Assembly: GCF_001456355.1 (NCBI RefSeq)
Contig: NZ_CP010271.1
Coordinates: 2,914,001-2,978,000, forward strand
Length of the DNA: 64,000 nucleotides
Source of the DNA: Mycobacteroides saopaulense
Lineage (GTDB): Bacteria; Actinomycetota; Actinomycetes; Mycobacteriales; Mycobacteriaceae
Direction of reading: 5' to 3'
The translations under genes were made by a program, and so were the position numbers. Shown piece after piece: positions 36,612 to 45,508 of the stretch. The notes beneath the pieces are model-generated. The model saw only the letters and a list, made by a program, of their open reading frames with translations. It was not told where the DNA came from and made no database searches. The stretch's first letter is position 1. Each line of letters opens with the position of its first letter.

Positions 36612-36910
36612 TTCGGCCATTCCTTACTTTGTCGGTTGTCGCCCCGGATCGGGTGATCCTGGGCCCTAGCGCCTGCTGCGTGCCGGAACCCAACCTCGAG
36701 ATCCCTGAGGAAACCCTGGATGGGACCGCCCGACATGCTGTTCACGAGTTCGTGTGCAGACGCGCGAAGTCAACCCGCTAGGCGAGTTGCGGTCCTGAGT
36801 TTACATGCCGCGACGAGTGCTTTTCGCCACGCGTCCGCGTGGTCGGGGGTTATCCACAGGAGCCGGAATGACTCTTCCCCGCGGGGACATCTTCCGGCCA
36901 CTATGACGTC
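36612..36910. other. intergenic region between rpsB and the M23 gene
   Basis: About 300 nt hold the divergent promoters. On the minus strand, TAAACT near 36795-36801 could be the rpsB -10, giving a leader of about 180 nt. No S2-binding motif was recognised. On the plus strand, TATGAC just before the GTG at 36911 could be a -10 of a near-leaderless transcript. No ORF here looks real. Confidence 0.45.
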
Positions 36911-37423
36911 GTGCGGTTCAGAGGGCTCGGCTGTCCCCTGCTGACCCTCACCCTGGCGGTGGCCGCCTCCCCCATGGCGGTCACCGCGCCTGGGGAGTCG
37001 GGAGACCGTTTCATCTGGCCGCTACATCCCCGACCTGCGGTTACTCGGAATTTCGAGAAACCGCAGGAACGCTGGAATCGGGGGCATCGCGGGGTTGACC
37101 TGGCCGGTGTCTCCGATCAGCGGGTGGTCGCCGCGGGGCCGGGAATCGTGGTGTTCGCGGGATCACTCGCGGGCCGGCCGCTGGTATCGATCGAGCACGA
37201 CGGCGGCCTGCGCACCACCTACGAACCGGTCGTCCCGCTGGTGAAGCCGGGCCAGCGAGTGACGGGAGGATCGTCCATCGGCACACTGCTGCCGGGGCAC
37301 CCCGGCTGCTCCGCAACGGCGTGCCTGCACTGGGGCGCCCTGCGAGGAGCCGCGTCGAGGGCGAACTATCTGGATCCGATCGGACTGTTGGCGTCCACGC
37401 CGCTGCGGCTCAAACCCCTCTAG
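36911..37423 (+). CDS. M23-family peptidase/LytM-domain secreted protein
   Basis: The 170-aa protein has a signal peptide (LLTLTLAVAASPMAVTA) and a LytM/M23 domain. The zinc-site motif is H59RGVD63, and CLHWGAL carries the HxG-like motif, although in CLHWG the usual HxH is reduced to one His. It resembles tuberculosis Rv2891. It should act on or bind peptidoglycan; catalytic competence is uncertain because of the missing second His. GTG start. It ends at a CTAG shared with the convergent small gene. Confidence 0.82.
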   Translation: MRFRGLGCPLLTLTLAVAASPMAVTAPGESGDRFIWPLHPRPAVTRNFEKPQERWNRGHRGVDLAGVSDQRVVAAGPGIVVFAGSLAGRPLVSIEHDGGLRTTYEPVVPLVKPGQRVTGGSSIGTLLPGHPGCSATACLHWGALRGAASRANYLDPIGLLASTPLRLKPL

Positions 37424-37692
37424 GCGGGCTGGCAGACGTCGACGTGCGCCGGTTTACCCGTGGCCAGCGCGAGTCGGCCAACCGCGTCGTGGAAACGGTC
37501 GAGTGCGTCCTGCTCGGTCACCACCTGGTAGAACGCACGCATCTCACCGCCGTTGGCCATGCACACCCACCACGGCGGGTACACGTCGGCGACCGCCGTT
37601 CCCGGGGTCATGATTCCGAGGCTCAGGGCCCACGCGGTGGCGGCGACGGTCATGGCAGAAGTTCCGACGCGCATGCCTGGCACTCTAGTCAT
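37420..37692 (-). CDS. small secreted protein of unknown function
   Basis: The 90-aa protein has a Sec-type signal peptide (MRVGTSAMTVAATAWALSLG ... AVA). The mature part DVYPPWWVCMANGGEMRAFYQVVTEQ is followed by an amphipathic helix and a final VDVCQPA; two Cys may pair. The ATG at 37692 overlaps the TetR-HxlR stop (ATGA). A downstream ATG at 37674 would give a cleaner signal peptide. The family was not recognised. Confidence 0.6.
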   Translation of the reverse strand: MTRVPGMRVGTSAMTVAATAWALSLGIMTPGTAVADVYPPWWVCMANGGEMRAFYQVVTEQDALDRFHDAVGRLALATGKPAHVDVCQPA

Positions 37693-38657
37693 CGGACCGA
37701 CGCCGACCAGGCTTTTGCCCACAGGTGCAGCGGCGCCAGCGCGACCAGCAGACCCTTGCCCACCGTCGTCAGCGAGTACAGACCGTCCTGGTTGCGCACG
37801 ATATGGGCGAGGGTCAGCTCCTTGAGACGGGTGGTCAACACGCTGGCGGACGCATCACCGATATCGTCCTTCAGTTCCGCGAAAGTCTTTGCACCCGAAC
37901 GCAGTTCCCAAACAACGAGGATCGCCCAGCGCCGACCGAAGAGATCGAACGCCGCGTTGAGCGGCTGCCCGGAATCAGAGCCCCGTACGGGTGTTCCGGG
38001 CCGTGGCGCCACAGATTGGGCAGAATCCCGGACCTCTTCCGGGGCCTCCGCCACGCCGGCGCTTGCCACCACCGCGAGAACACGGCCGGCGCGTTCGGTC
38101 ATGTCCTCCGCACTCTGATCCGGGTGCCGGATCCACCACGTGATCATGGCGCCGACCATTCCCATCCAGCCCTGCGTGAACACTCCGATGTCCTTTTGGT
38201 CGCGCAGTTGCGCAACGGCTCCGCCGACGGTGGAGACCCCTTGCCCCGCCAGCGCCGCGAGCCGTGTCCTGGTCACCCGCGCGGCAGCCAGCGCCTCACT
38301 GCCCGGCGGGAGCGTCTGGTCCCAGATCACCAACCAGTCCGAGGGACGCGGAGCCAGCGCCTGGAAGACCGCCTGCAGCACCGCGCGCGGCAAAGCCAGC
38401 GTGGGCGGGGCTTCTTTCATCGCGGCCTCGATGTGATCGCCGACGATCTCACCGGCGCGCTGCACACACGCGATGTAGAGCTGCTCCTTGGTGCCGAAGT
38501 ACGCCAACACCATGGGCTTGGACACCCCCACGGCCGAGGCCACGTCCGCCAGCGACATGCCCGCGTATCCACTGCGCCCAAACTCCTGGCATGCGGCATC
38601 GAGGATCTGCTGCTCCCGCTCCGCGCGGGGCATGCCCTTGGTGCCCGCCCTTGTCAT
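37689..38657 (-). CDS. TetR-HxlR fusion transcriptional regulator
   Basis: The 322-aa protein joins two DNA-binding domains. Residues 10-60 form a TetR HTH (FGRSGYAGMSLADVASAVGVSKPMVLAYFGTKEQL) with a TetR C-terminal domain to about 200. Residues 233-322 form a complete HxlR-type winged helix (LNAAFDLFGRRWAILVVWEL ... LTTRLKELTLAHIVRNQDGLYSLTTVGKGLL), without the usual N-terminal redox Cys. It is divergent from mmpS-mmpL, so it probably represses that exporter. The second wing may bind DNA or serve as a dimerisation module. Confidence 0.85.
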   Translation of the reverse strand: MTRAGTKGMPRAEREQQILDAACQEFGRSGYAGMSLADVASAVGVSKPMVLAYFGTKEQLYIACVQRAGEIVGDHIEAAMKEAPPTLALPRAVLQAVFQALAPRPSDWLVIWDQTLPPGSEALAAARVTRTRLAALAGQGVSTVGGAVAQLRDQKDIGVFTQGWMGMVGAMITWWIRHPDQSAEDMTERAGRVLAVVASAGVAEAPEEVRDSAQSVAPRPGTPVRGSDSGQPLNAAFDLFGRRWAILVVWELRSGAKTFAELKDDIGDASASVLTTRLKELTLAHIVRNQDGLYSLTTVGKGLLVALAPLHLWAKAWSASVR

Positions 38658-38746
38658 GAGTCCCTTGTACCAGTTCGCGGTCCGTACTCATCGCGTATTG
38701 GTGTGGCGCGCACCACAGTAGACCGATCGGTGTGATATTGATTTGA

Positions 38747-38769
38747 CCGACTGTTAAATTAACGATCGG
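38747..38769. promoter_or_regulatory. operator-like palindrome upstream of mmpS
   Basis: An imperfect 23-bp palindrome has matching ends CCGA/TCGG and core GTTAA/TTAAC around a central A (38758). A separate perfect ACCGATCGGT lies at 38722-38731, and a GTTAAC follows near 38773. Together they suggest multiple sites for the TetR-HxlR regulator. Confidence 0.6.
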
Positions 38770-38818
38770 CCAGTTAACGTCAACGCTCACCAAACCGGGA
38801 TCAACGAGGAGCTCCGAA

Positions 38819-39226
38819 ATGCGTGGTGCGTGGGTGTATTTGGTGTCGATAGCGACACTCTGTGTCGCCGGGGCCTATATCGCCCATCTGCGCCTGAGTG
38901 ACATCCCCGACCCTGCGATCGGTCATTCGTCCAAGCCGCCGGTGATCGGCAAGCCGCGCGACAAGGTCGTCGAGTATCGGCTCGACGGACCGGCGGGTAG
39001 CACCGTCACGGCGTCCTATTTGGACGTCGACGGCGCGGTACGCGAAGTGTCGGGCACGCTGCCCTGGCAGACCACCCTGCACGCGAAGCAACTTGTCGTC
39101 CCAGTCGGCCTTGTCGCCCAGTCCACTTCGGAACAGATGTCGTGCAGCATCACGATCAACGGGCTCACACGCGATCAGAGCGCGGCCAATGCGTCGGCCG
39201 TCTCTTGCCAGGTGACGGTGGCGTGA
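38819..39226 (+). CDS. MmpS-family membrane protein
   Basis: The 135-aa accessory protein of an MmpL exporter has one N-terminal TM helix (WVYLVSIATLCVAGAYIAHL). The periplasmic Ig-like domain is typical of MmpS (VVEYRLDGPAGSTVTASYLDVDG ... LPWQTTLHA ... SCSITINGLTRDQ). Its stop overlaps the mmpL start (GTGA). It is presumed to stabilise the exporter complex and contribute to lipid, siderophore or drug transport. Confidence 0.9.
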   Translation: MRGAWVYLVSIATLCVAGAYIAHLRLSDIPDPAIGHSSKPPVIGKPRDKVVEYRLDGPAGSTVTASYLDVDGAVREVSGTLPWQTTLHAKQLVVPVGLVAQSTSEQMSCSITINGLTRDQSAANASAVSCQVTVA

Positions 39227-42162
39227 ACCTGATGAACAAATTTCGCACCCAGATACTGGACAAGTTGTGGGCACAGCCCGCAGACGTGGCACCCGCGCCG
39301 GGGCGCCCGCTGCTGGCCCGATTCCTCTACCGATTCTCGATACCCATTCTCGTACTGTGGCTCGGCGCGGCCGGACTCCTCAATCTCGCTGTGCCCCAGC
39401 TGGAAACAGTGATCAAGCAGCATGCCCGCTCGTTCCTGCCCGATGACGCCGCGTCCGTCCAGGCCATCTCGAAGATGGGCGACTACTTCGGTGGCGCCGG
39501 GACCAACAACTTCGTCTACCTGCTCCTCGAAGGTGAGTCTCCCCTCGGCGCCGAAGCGCACCAGTACTATTCATCGATCCTCGACCGGATCAACCAGGAC
39601 AAGAAGCACGTCAACTCGTCCATGGACCTGTGGTCCGACCCGCAATTCGCACCGGCCAACGAGAGTGCCGACGGGAAGGCCGCCTACGTCCTGATCAACC
39701 TCAAGGGCAACATGGGCACCGCTCTGGCCATGGAGTCCACCGCGCAGATCCGCGAGCTCATCGCCCAGTACCCACCACCCAAGGGCATCACCGCGCACCT
39801 GACGGGCCCGTCCGCCGTGGTGAACGACGAGTTGGTCTCGATCAACGACTCGATCCTGATCTTGTTGGTCGCGTGCGCGGGGCTTGTCGGCGTCATCTTG
39901 CTGGTGGTGTATCGCTCACCGATCACCATCGCCTTGCCGCTGCTGGTCGCGGGGGCGGGCCTCGGTGTGGGGCGGCCGATCGTGGCATTCCTCGGCCAGC
40001 ACCAGGTCATCGGTGTCTCGATTTTCGCCTCGGCGCTGCTGGCGGTGATCGTACTGGGAGCCGGAATTGATTACGGCATATTCCTTTTGGGCAGATATCA
40101 AGAGGCACGGCGGGCGGGTGAAGATCCGGTGACCGCGTACTACACGGCACTGGCCGGGGTGCAGCACATCATCATCGCTTCGGGGCTCACCGTCGCCGGG
40201 GCCACGGCATGCATGGTGTTCACACGCTTGGCCATCTTCAGCACGTCCGGGCTGCCCTGCACCGTCGCGGTCGTAGTCACCCTTGGCGCGGCGCTGACCC
40301 TGGCGCCCGCCGCGCTGGCTGCCGGCAGCCGATTCGGGTTCTTCGAACCACGCGAGGAAAAGTCCCAGCGTCGCTGGCGGCGCATCGCCACCTATGTAGT
40401 GCGCTGGCCAGGACCGGTGCTGGCGGGCAGCATGGCCGTGCTGGCGATCGCATTTCTGGCGGTACCCGGGTTCCAGCCCAGTTACAACGAGCGGCAGGCC
40501 CAGCCCAGCGACTCCCCAGCCAACGTGGGCTTTGCCGCCTCGGACCGGCACTTGCCCCCGAACATCATGTCCCCCAGCGTGTTCATCGTGGAGTCGGACC
40601 ACGACATGCGCAACTCAGGAGACCTGATCGCCCTCGCGAAAATGAGTAGCGCCATATTGAACATCCCCGGAATCAGCAATGTGCAGGGCATCACCCGACC
40701 GCTGGCTGCTCCTCTGGAACTGGGGACACTACCCGCACAGGCGGGTTACGTCGGTGGACGACTGACTCAGATGACCAACCTGCTCAAACAGCGCATCGAG
40801 GACCTCACCGCCCTCAGTGGCCGCGTGGGCCAGCTGTCCCTGACGGTACGGGGCCTTGAGCAGGCCGTGCGGACCGGAACCACCGGGGCCACCCAGATAC
40901 ATTCGGGTGCAGCCGAATTGCGTACGAGTCTGGCGGCCGTGGTCCAAAAGGTCGACTCGTTGCGCGGTACTGCCAAACCCGCCGAGGACTTCATCGGCGG
41001 GATCCCGAACTGCCGCGACAACGACTACTGCCAAGCGGCGCTCACCGGCTTCTCACTCTTCGACGACCTGCACCGTTTCGACGGGCTCGTCGGCAATCTG
41101 GTGAACGGAACCGGAACGCTCGCACAGACCTTGCCTGCGCTCGGTGCGCAGTTGCCGGGCCTGAAAGATTTCATCAGCCAGGTCAACGCGGTCATCGCGC
41201 CGCTGCAGAGCACCCTGCAGGTGTTGTTACCTCAGGTCTCCGAGATCACGCAATTCACCGATGATCTGAGTAAGAGCTTCACCGACGGTGACCCGAACAA
41301 TTCGTTCTTCATACCCACGCAGGCATTTGAGAACCCCCTCTTCAAAAGCGCTATGCCGTACTTCTTCTCAGGCGACGGCAAGGTCACGCGGATGGTCGTC
41401 ACCCCAGAACGAGAGGGGTTCAGCCAGGAGGCCATGGAGCTGAGTTCCAAGATCATCCCGACGGCGCTACAGGCCATCAAGGGCACCTCGTTGGCGGGCA
41501 GCACGGTCAGTATCGGCGGACCAGGTGGCACGCTGCTGAACATCGAGGCGTTCACCCGCGAGGACTTCATCACCAGCGCCGTGGCCGCGTTCGCTTTCGT
41601 GTTCTGCGTGATACTGATCCTGTTACGCAGCCTGGTCGCCGCGATCGTGGTGATCGGAACCGTCGCACTGTCCTATGTCTCGGCACTGGGCGTGACGGTG
41701 TTCGTCTGGCAAGAACTCATCGGCATACCACTACATTGGTCTGTGGCACCACTGTCCTTCGTGTTCTTGGTCGCCGTCGGGGCCGACTACAACATGTTGC
41801 TGGTGGCCAGGTTCCGAGAGGAACTACAGGCCGGCATCAAGACGGGCATCATCCGTTCCATGGCCAATACCGGCGGGGTGGTGACGACCGCGGGCCTGGT
41901 GTTCGGGTTCACCATGTTCGCGATGATCGTCGCTCCCGCGCGCAACATCGCCCAGCTCGGTACCGCCGTCGGCCTCGGCCTGCTGATGGACACCCTGATC
42001 GTGCGGTCGTTCGTCGTGCCGTCCATCGCAACTCTGTTGGGTCGCTGGTTCTGGTGGCCGGTGGTGGTACACGACCGGGCCGCCGCGCGTGACGCCGTCC
42101 CGAGCAGCGTTGCGCCCGTGGGTGTGCCCGCGCACGGACAGCTCATTGGGGCACCGCGGTGA
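39223..42162 (+). CDS. MmpL-family RND transporter
   Basis: The 979-aa protein has about twelve TM helices and two large periplasmic loops. The proton-relay Asp-Tyr pairs are in GAGIDYGIFLLGRY and VGADYNMLLVARF. A GTG at 39223 overlaps the mmpS stop; an ATG at 39232 is the alternative. It is clearly of the siderophore/drug-type MmpS-MmpL operon class rather than the MmpL3 type. The substrate is unknown. The divergent TetR-HxlR protein suggests inducible expression. Confidence 0.93.
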   Translation: MNLMNKFRTQILDKLWAQPADVAPAPGRPLLARFLYRFSIPILVLWLGAAGLLNLAVPQLETVIKQHARSFLPDDAASVQAISKMGDYFGGAGTNNFVYLLLEGESPLGAEAHQYYSSILDRINQDKKHVNSSMDLWSDPQFAPANESADGKAAYVLINLKGNMGTALAMESTAQIRELIAQYPPPKGITAHLTGPSAVVNDELVSINDSILILLVACAGLVGVILLVVYRSPITIALPLLVAGAGLGVGRPIVAFLGQHQVIGVSIFASALLAVIVLGAGIDYGIFLLGRYQEARRAGEDPVTAYYTALAGVQHIIIASGLTVAGATACMVFTRLAIFSTSGLPCTVAVVVTLGAALTLAPAALAAGSRFGFFEPREEKSQRRWRRIATYVVRWPGPVLAGSMAVLAIAFLAVPGFQPSYNERQAQPSDSPANVGFAASDRHLPPNIMSPSVFIVESDHDMRNSGDLIALAKMSSAILNIPGISNVQGITRPLAAPLELGTLPAQAGYVGGRLTQMTNLLKQRIEDLTALSGRVGQLSLTVRGLEQAVRTGTTGATQIHSGAAELRTSLAAVVQKVDSLRGTAKPAEDFIGGIPNCRDNDYCQAALTGFSLFDDLHRFDGLVGNLVNGTGTLAQTLPALGAQLPGLKDFISQVNAVIAPLQSTLQVLLPQVSEITQFTDDLSKSFTDGDPNNSFFIPTQAFENPLFKSAMPYFFSGDGKVTRMVVTPEREGFSQEAMELSSKIIPTALQAIKGTSLAGSTVSIGGPGGTLLNIEAFTREDFITSAVAAFAFVFCVILILLRSLVAAIVVIGTVALSYVSALGVTVFVWQELIGIPLHWSVAPLSFVFLVAVGADYNMLLVARFREELQAGIKTGIIRSMANTGGVVTTAGLVFGFTMFAMIVAPARNIAQLGTAVGLGLLMDTLIVRSFVVPSIATLLGRWFWWPVVVHDRAAARDAVPSSVAPVGVPAHGQLIGAPR

Positions 42163-42174
42163 GGCGGGCTACGC

Positions 42175-42205
42175 TCGAGATGCGCTTTGGCACCGTAAAT
42201 CTCGA
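42175..42205. terminator. possible stem-loop downstream of mmpL
   Basis: Perfect 7-bp arms TCGAGAT and ATCTCGA flank a 17-nt loop, 13 nt after the mmpL stop. There is no T-tract, so termination is only a suggestion. Confidence 0.35.
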
Positions 42206-42286
42206 AAGCCGTAGCTGTGAGCTGAACCTAGGCTCTCTGCGGATTCGCATCGTCACATCCCACGCTTCGAATCGCGGGTAAGCGCG

Positions 42287-42502
42287 GTGCCCACAGTAGT
42301 TGGAGTATCCGCGGTGCTCTTCCTGTTGGTGGTGGTAGCGCTGTGGGCGACCGGCGGCAATGACTCGATGAGCTACTACCAGCGCGAGGTGGACCGCATG
42401 ATGCGCAAACAATCGCGGCAAGAGAAGGCGGAGCTGGCCGCCCACGTCCGACGTCATCGACTACGGGGCTGGGCACGTCGCGTGTGGAGGAAGAGACCCT
42501 GA
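42287..42502 (+). CDS. small single-pass membrane protein
   Basis: The 71-aa ORF starts with GTG. It has an N-terminal TM helix (VVGVSAVLFLLVVVALWATG) and a long, highly basic cytosolic helix (QREVDRMMRKQSRQEKAELAAHVRRHRLRGWARRVWRKRP). The composition is protein-like and it fills the gap up to xerC with a 5-nt spacer. The Shine-Dalgarno is weak, so it remains a moderate call. The function is unknown. Confidence 0.5.
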   Translation: MPTVVGVSAVLFLLVVVALWATGGNDSMSYYQREVDRMMRKQSRQEKAELAAHVRRHRLRGWARRVWRKRP

Positions 42503-42507
42503 CACCG

Positions 42508-43422
42508 TCAGGCCCGTGGGTGGGCCTGATCGTGAACGGCCCGCAGGCGCGCCACGGTCACATGGGTGTACAGCTGGGTGGTGGCCAGCGTGGAGTGCCC
42601 AAGCAACTCCTGGACCACACGCAAGTCCGCACCCCCCTCCAACAGATGCGTTGCAGCGCTGTGCCGTAAGCCATGGGGCCCGATATCCGGAGCACCAGGA
42701 ACCGCGGACATGGTTTGGTGTACCACCGTGCGGACCTGACGCGGATCGATGCGCCGGCCCCGGGCACCGAGAAGCAGCGCCGCGCCCGAAGCCGAGGCGG
42801 CTAGATGCGGCCGGCCCCGATCCAGCCAGGCGGTCAGCGCATCGCCGGCGGGCCCACCGAAAGGCACGGTGCGCTCCTTGTCGCCCTTACCCAAGACGCG
42901 CAACACTTTTCGCGATCGGTCGATGTCGTCGACATCCAGTCCGCACAGTTCGCTGACCCGAATCCCGGTGGCGTAGAGCATCTCGACGATCAACCGATCC
43001 CGCAATGCCATCGGATCGTCTTGTTCCGCACCCGAATGCGCTGCTTCCATCGCCGCGACGGCCTGATCTTGTCGCAGCACCGCAGGCAGCGTCCGACGAG
43101 ATTTAGGCTGCTGCAAGCGTATCGCGGGATCCGTCTCCATCAAGCCGCGACGAGTGGCCCACGCCGTGAAAATCTTCACCGCCGAAGTACGCCGGGCGAC
43201 AGTGGAACGCGCCGCGCCCTGCCTGGCCTGCGCCCCAAGCCATGACCGCAACACCGGCAGCGACAGGTCGGCCAGGGTGGCATCGGGACGGGAAGCTGTC
43301 AGATGATCGAACAACAGGGTGAGATCCCCGCGATAGGCACGCTGGGTGTGCACCGACCGCCCACGCTCGAGCGCCAAATGCTCGGCGAACTCGTCGAGAA
43401 TCGCGGCCAGCTGCGGTGTCAC
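42508..43422 (-). CDS. xerC: tyrosine recombinase XerC
   Basis: The 304-aa site-specific recombinase resolves chromosome dimers at dif with XerD. The core-binding domain is at 1-100. Catalytic residues follow in [12 protein letters not shown] (Arg), [15 protein letters not shown] (His-Arg), [16 protein letters not shown] (His and nucleophile Tyr). The GTG at 43422 overlaps the viuB stop (GTGA); extension to 43626 would run into viuB. It is close to tuberculosis XerC (298 aa). Confidence 0.95.
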   Translation of the reverse strand: MTPQLAAILDEFAEHLALERGRSVHTQRAYRGDLTLLFDHLTASRPDATLADLSLPVLRSWLGAQARQGAARSTVARRTSAVKIFTAWATRRGLMETDPAIRLQQPKSRRTLPAVLRQDQAVAAMEAAHSGAEQDDPMALRDRLIVEMLYATGIRVSELCGLDVDDIDRSRKVLRVLGKGDKERTVPFGGPAGDALTAWLDRGRPHLAASASGAALLLGARGRRIDPRQVRTVVHQTMSAVPGAPDIGPHGLRHSAATHLLEGGADLRVVQELLGHSTLATTQLYTHVTVARLRAVHDQAHPRA

Positions 43423-44249
43423 TCCTTCACGGTAGCTTCGGCGGCCGCCAGCTCCTGTTTCCACACGCGGAAAGACTCCTCCGTGCGGCCACGGCGCCAG
43501 TATCCGGAAATAGAGGCGGCCCACTTGGGCGCCACCCCGCGCTCCTTGCGGATGTACGGCCGCAGATTGTGCATGACGGTCTGCGCTTCGCCGTGAATGA
43601 ACACTTGCACCTGTCCGGGTAGCCATTCCGCCGAGCGCACAGCCCCGATCAGCGGCGCGTTGTCCCCCGCCAGTTCCTCGCCGACCTCGTCGGCACCGGC
43701 GCCGCGGTGAACCCAGACAACCTCGACATCGCCGCGCGTCTCGAAGTCGATCTCGTCTTGCGGACCGGCCACCTCGATGAAGACCTTGGCACGGGTCTGC
43801 TCCGGCAGTGCCTGCAACGCGACGCTGATCGCCGGGATGGCCGCCTCATCGCCGGCGAGCAGATGCCAGTCGGCGGCCGGGTCGGGTGAGTACGCGCCGT
43901 GCGAGTCGGTGACGTACAGCCGGTCTCCGGGCTTGGCCCGCGATGCCCATGGGCCGGCGACACCGGTGTCGCCGTGCACCACGAAGTCGATGACGATCTC
44001 GTGGCGGTCGGCGTCGACGGAGCGGATGGTGTACGTGCGCACCGTGGCCTGCATATCGCGCGCCTCGTCGATATCCCGCGGGCCCGGCCCCTGGTGATCT
44101 TCCGGCAGGAATATCAACTTGGCATAGCTGTCGGTAAACGAGCTGGCCTCGAAGCCGTCAAATCCGTTACCGCCGAGCACTACCCGGGTGATGTGTGGAG
44201 TCAGCGACTCGGTTCGAACTACTTGCAACTCGTGGAGCGGGCGTGCCAT
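43419..44249 (-). CDS. viuB: siderophore-interacting FAD-binding reductase (ViuB-like)
   Basis: The 276-aa protein has the FAD-binding motif RTYTIRSVD and the SIP-type C-terminal domain ([20 protein letters not shown] ... [23 protein letters not shown]). It is predicted to reduce ferric mycobactin or carboxymycobactin in the cytosol and release iron, like tuberculosis Rv2895c. A TetR gene lies upstream and an inverted repeat overlaps the probable -10. It is coupled to xerC by a 4-nt overlap. Confidence 0.92.
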   Translation of the reverse strand: MARPLHELQVVRTESLTPHITRVVLGGNGFDGFEASSFTDSYAKLIFLPEDHQGPGPRDIDEARDMQATVRTYTIRSVDADRHEIVIDFVVHGDTGVAGPWASRAKPGDRLYVTDSHGAYSPDPAADWHLLAGDEAAIPAISVALQALPEQTRAKVFIEVAGPQDEIDFETRGDVEVVWVHRGAGADEVGEELAGDNAPLIGAVRSAEWLPGQVQVFIHGEAQTVMHNLRPYIRKERGVAPKWAASISGYWRRGRTEESFRVWKQELAAAEATVKE

Positions 44250-44275
44250 ATCGCCTCCTGCGTTGGATCCTCTAT

Positions 44276-44294
44276 GTCAATTGCCTTGACTATA
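44276..44294 (-). promoter_or_regulatory. viuB promoter with overlapping inverted repeat
   Basis: GTCAA (44276-44280) and TTGAC (44286-44290) form an inverted repeat that overlaps TATAGT on the minus strand (44289-44294), a good -10 for viuB. It lies between the TetR gene and viuB and is a candidate TetR site. Confidence 0.5.
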
Positions 44295-44324
44295 CGGAGA
44301 AATGGGCGCCGATGGGGGCCTCCG

Positions 44325-44987
44325 TCAAGGCAGCAATCCCCGCACAATCAGCTCGGCAGCAGCCTCGGCGTGGGCCTTGACCTGATCGGGGTCGAGCACA
44401 TCCTCACCGAAGACCGTGCGTGCCATGGCCGCGCTACTGAACAGCGCGGCGGTACCGGAGGTGATCAGGAAGAAGCTCGTCTGCAGTGGCACTTCACGCA
44501 ATTCACCGGCGGCGACGGCCTCTTCGTAGACCGGCCCCAGGCGTTCCTGCATGGGCAGGACGTATGCCTTACAGATGTGCTGCAGTCGCTCGCTGTCCTG
44601 GCCCGCTTCGATGTCCATAATCCTGATCAGATCTGGATGCTCGGCGGCGAACATCACAAAAATCTTGATGAACCGCTTGATGCGTGCGGAGGGGCCCAGA
44701 CTCTCGTCGTCGTCAGCCAGAACCTTGTCGATGATCGCCTGAAATCCCCAGTCCACGGCGGCGTACCAGAGCTGTTCCTTGGACGAAAACCGTTGATGCA
44801 GCAGGTTGTGGCTGACCCCCAGTTCGCGATTGAGCGTGCGCATGGACATGCCCTGGTATCCGTGGGTGGCAAATGCCCGCAGCGCGGCGGTGAAGATCGC
44901 ATCCACCGACACCCCTTCCCCACCTTTGCGCGGCCTGCCACGAGGGCGCCGCGCCAGCTCACCCGCTTCAGTCACGAGATCCGTCAC
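44325..44987 (-). CDS. TetR-family regulator
   Basis: The 220-aa protein has the AT-hook-like basic RRPRGRPRKGGEG before a TetR HTH (IFTAALRAFATHGYQGMSMRTLNRELGVSHNLLHQRFSSKEQL). The C-terminal ligand domain is helical. It is divergent from the DoxX gene (123 nt) and precedes viuB by 75 nt. It may regulate either or both; the ligand is unknown. Confidence 0.88.
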   Translation of the reverse strand: MTDLVTEAGELARRPRGRPRKGGEGVSVDAIFTAALRAFATHGYQGMSMRTLNRELGVSHNLLHQRFSSKEQLWYAAVDWGFQAIIDKVLADDDESLGPSARIKRFIKIFVMFAAEHPDLIRIMDIEAGQDSERLQHICKAYVLPMQERLGPVYEEAVAAGELREVPLQTSFFLITSGTAALFSSAAMARTVFGEDVLDPDQVKAHAEAAAELIVRGLLP

Positions 44988-45110
44988 ATCCTTCCTCTCC
45001 CGCCATCATCCCCCCACTTGCTGGCAATCGCGTTAAGGACGTCCGCACAGTGGCCATGATCTTTATCGGGTTCGCCGAACGCCACCGTTACGGCCGGGCA
45101 TACTGACGCG

Positions 45111-45476
45111 ATGGATACCTGGCTATGGATCTGTGCCGGCATACTCGCCGTCGTACATCTCGGCGCAGGTTTGTTCAAGCTTCTCACCCCTTACGAGAAG
45201 ATCGCGGCCAATCCCAACCTGGCGTGGGCCACCGATTTCACACCGAACGTCGTCAAGGCGATCGGGGCATTGGAGGTGCTCGGCGGGATCGGTGTGGTGG
45301 TGCCGTATGCCACGGGTATCGCCCCGGTCCTGAGCCCGCTGGCCGCCGCCGGACTGGCGATATTGCAGGCGGGTGCCTTCGGCGTCCACGTCCGGCGCAA
45401 TGAATGGAAGCTTGCCCCTGTCAACGTGGTTCTGATCGTGCTCGCGGTATTCGTAGCATTCGAGTGGTACGGGTGA
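45111..45476 (+). CDS. DoxX-family membrane protein
   Basis: The 121-aa protein has four TM helices (WLWICAGILAVVHLGAGLFKL, VKAIGALEVLGGIGVVVPYATG, VLSPLAAAGLAILQAGAFGVHV, NVVLIVLAVFVAFEWYG) in the DoxX/DoxD-like pattern. Small DoxX proteins are often under TetR or MarR control and linked to redox or thiol stress. It is divergent from a TetR gene. The function is unknown. Confidence 0.82.
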   Translation: MDTWLWICAGILAVVHLGAGLFKLLTPYEKIAANPNLAWATDFTPNVVKAIGALEVLGGIGVVVPYATGIAPVLSPLAAAGLAILQAGAFGVHVRRNEWKLAPVNVVLIVLAVFVAFEWYG

Positions 45477-45508
45477 CCGTCACCTCCGGCCACGGTGACC
45501 GAGGACTC

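Noticed and set aside
34866..36656. 596-codon plus-strand ORF
   Set aside because: Antisense to tsf and rpsB; composition is Leu/Gly/His-rich without family motifs.
42175..42205. 7-bp hairpin after mmpL as a confident terminator
   Set aside because: Loop of 17 nt and no T-tract; listed at low confidence only.
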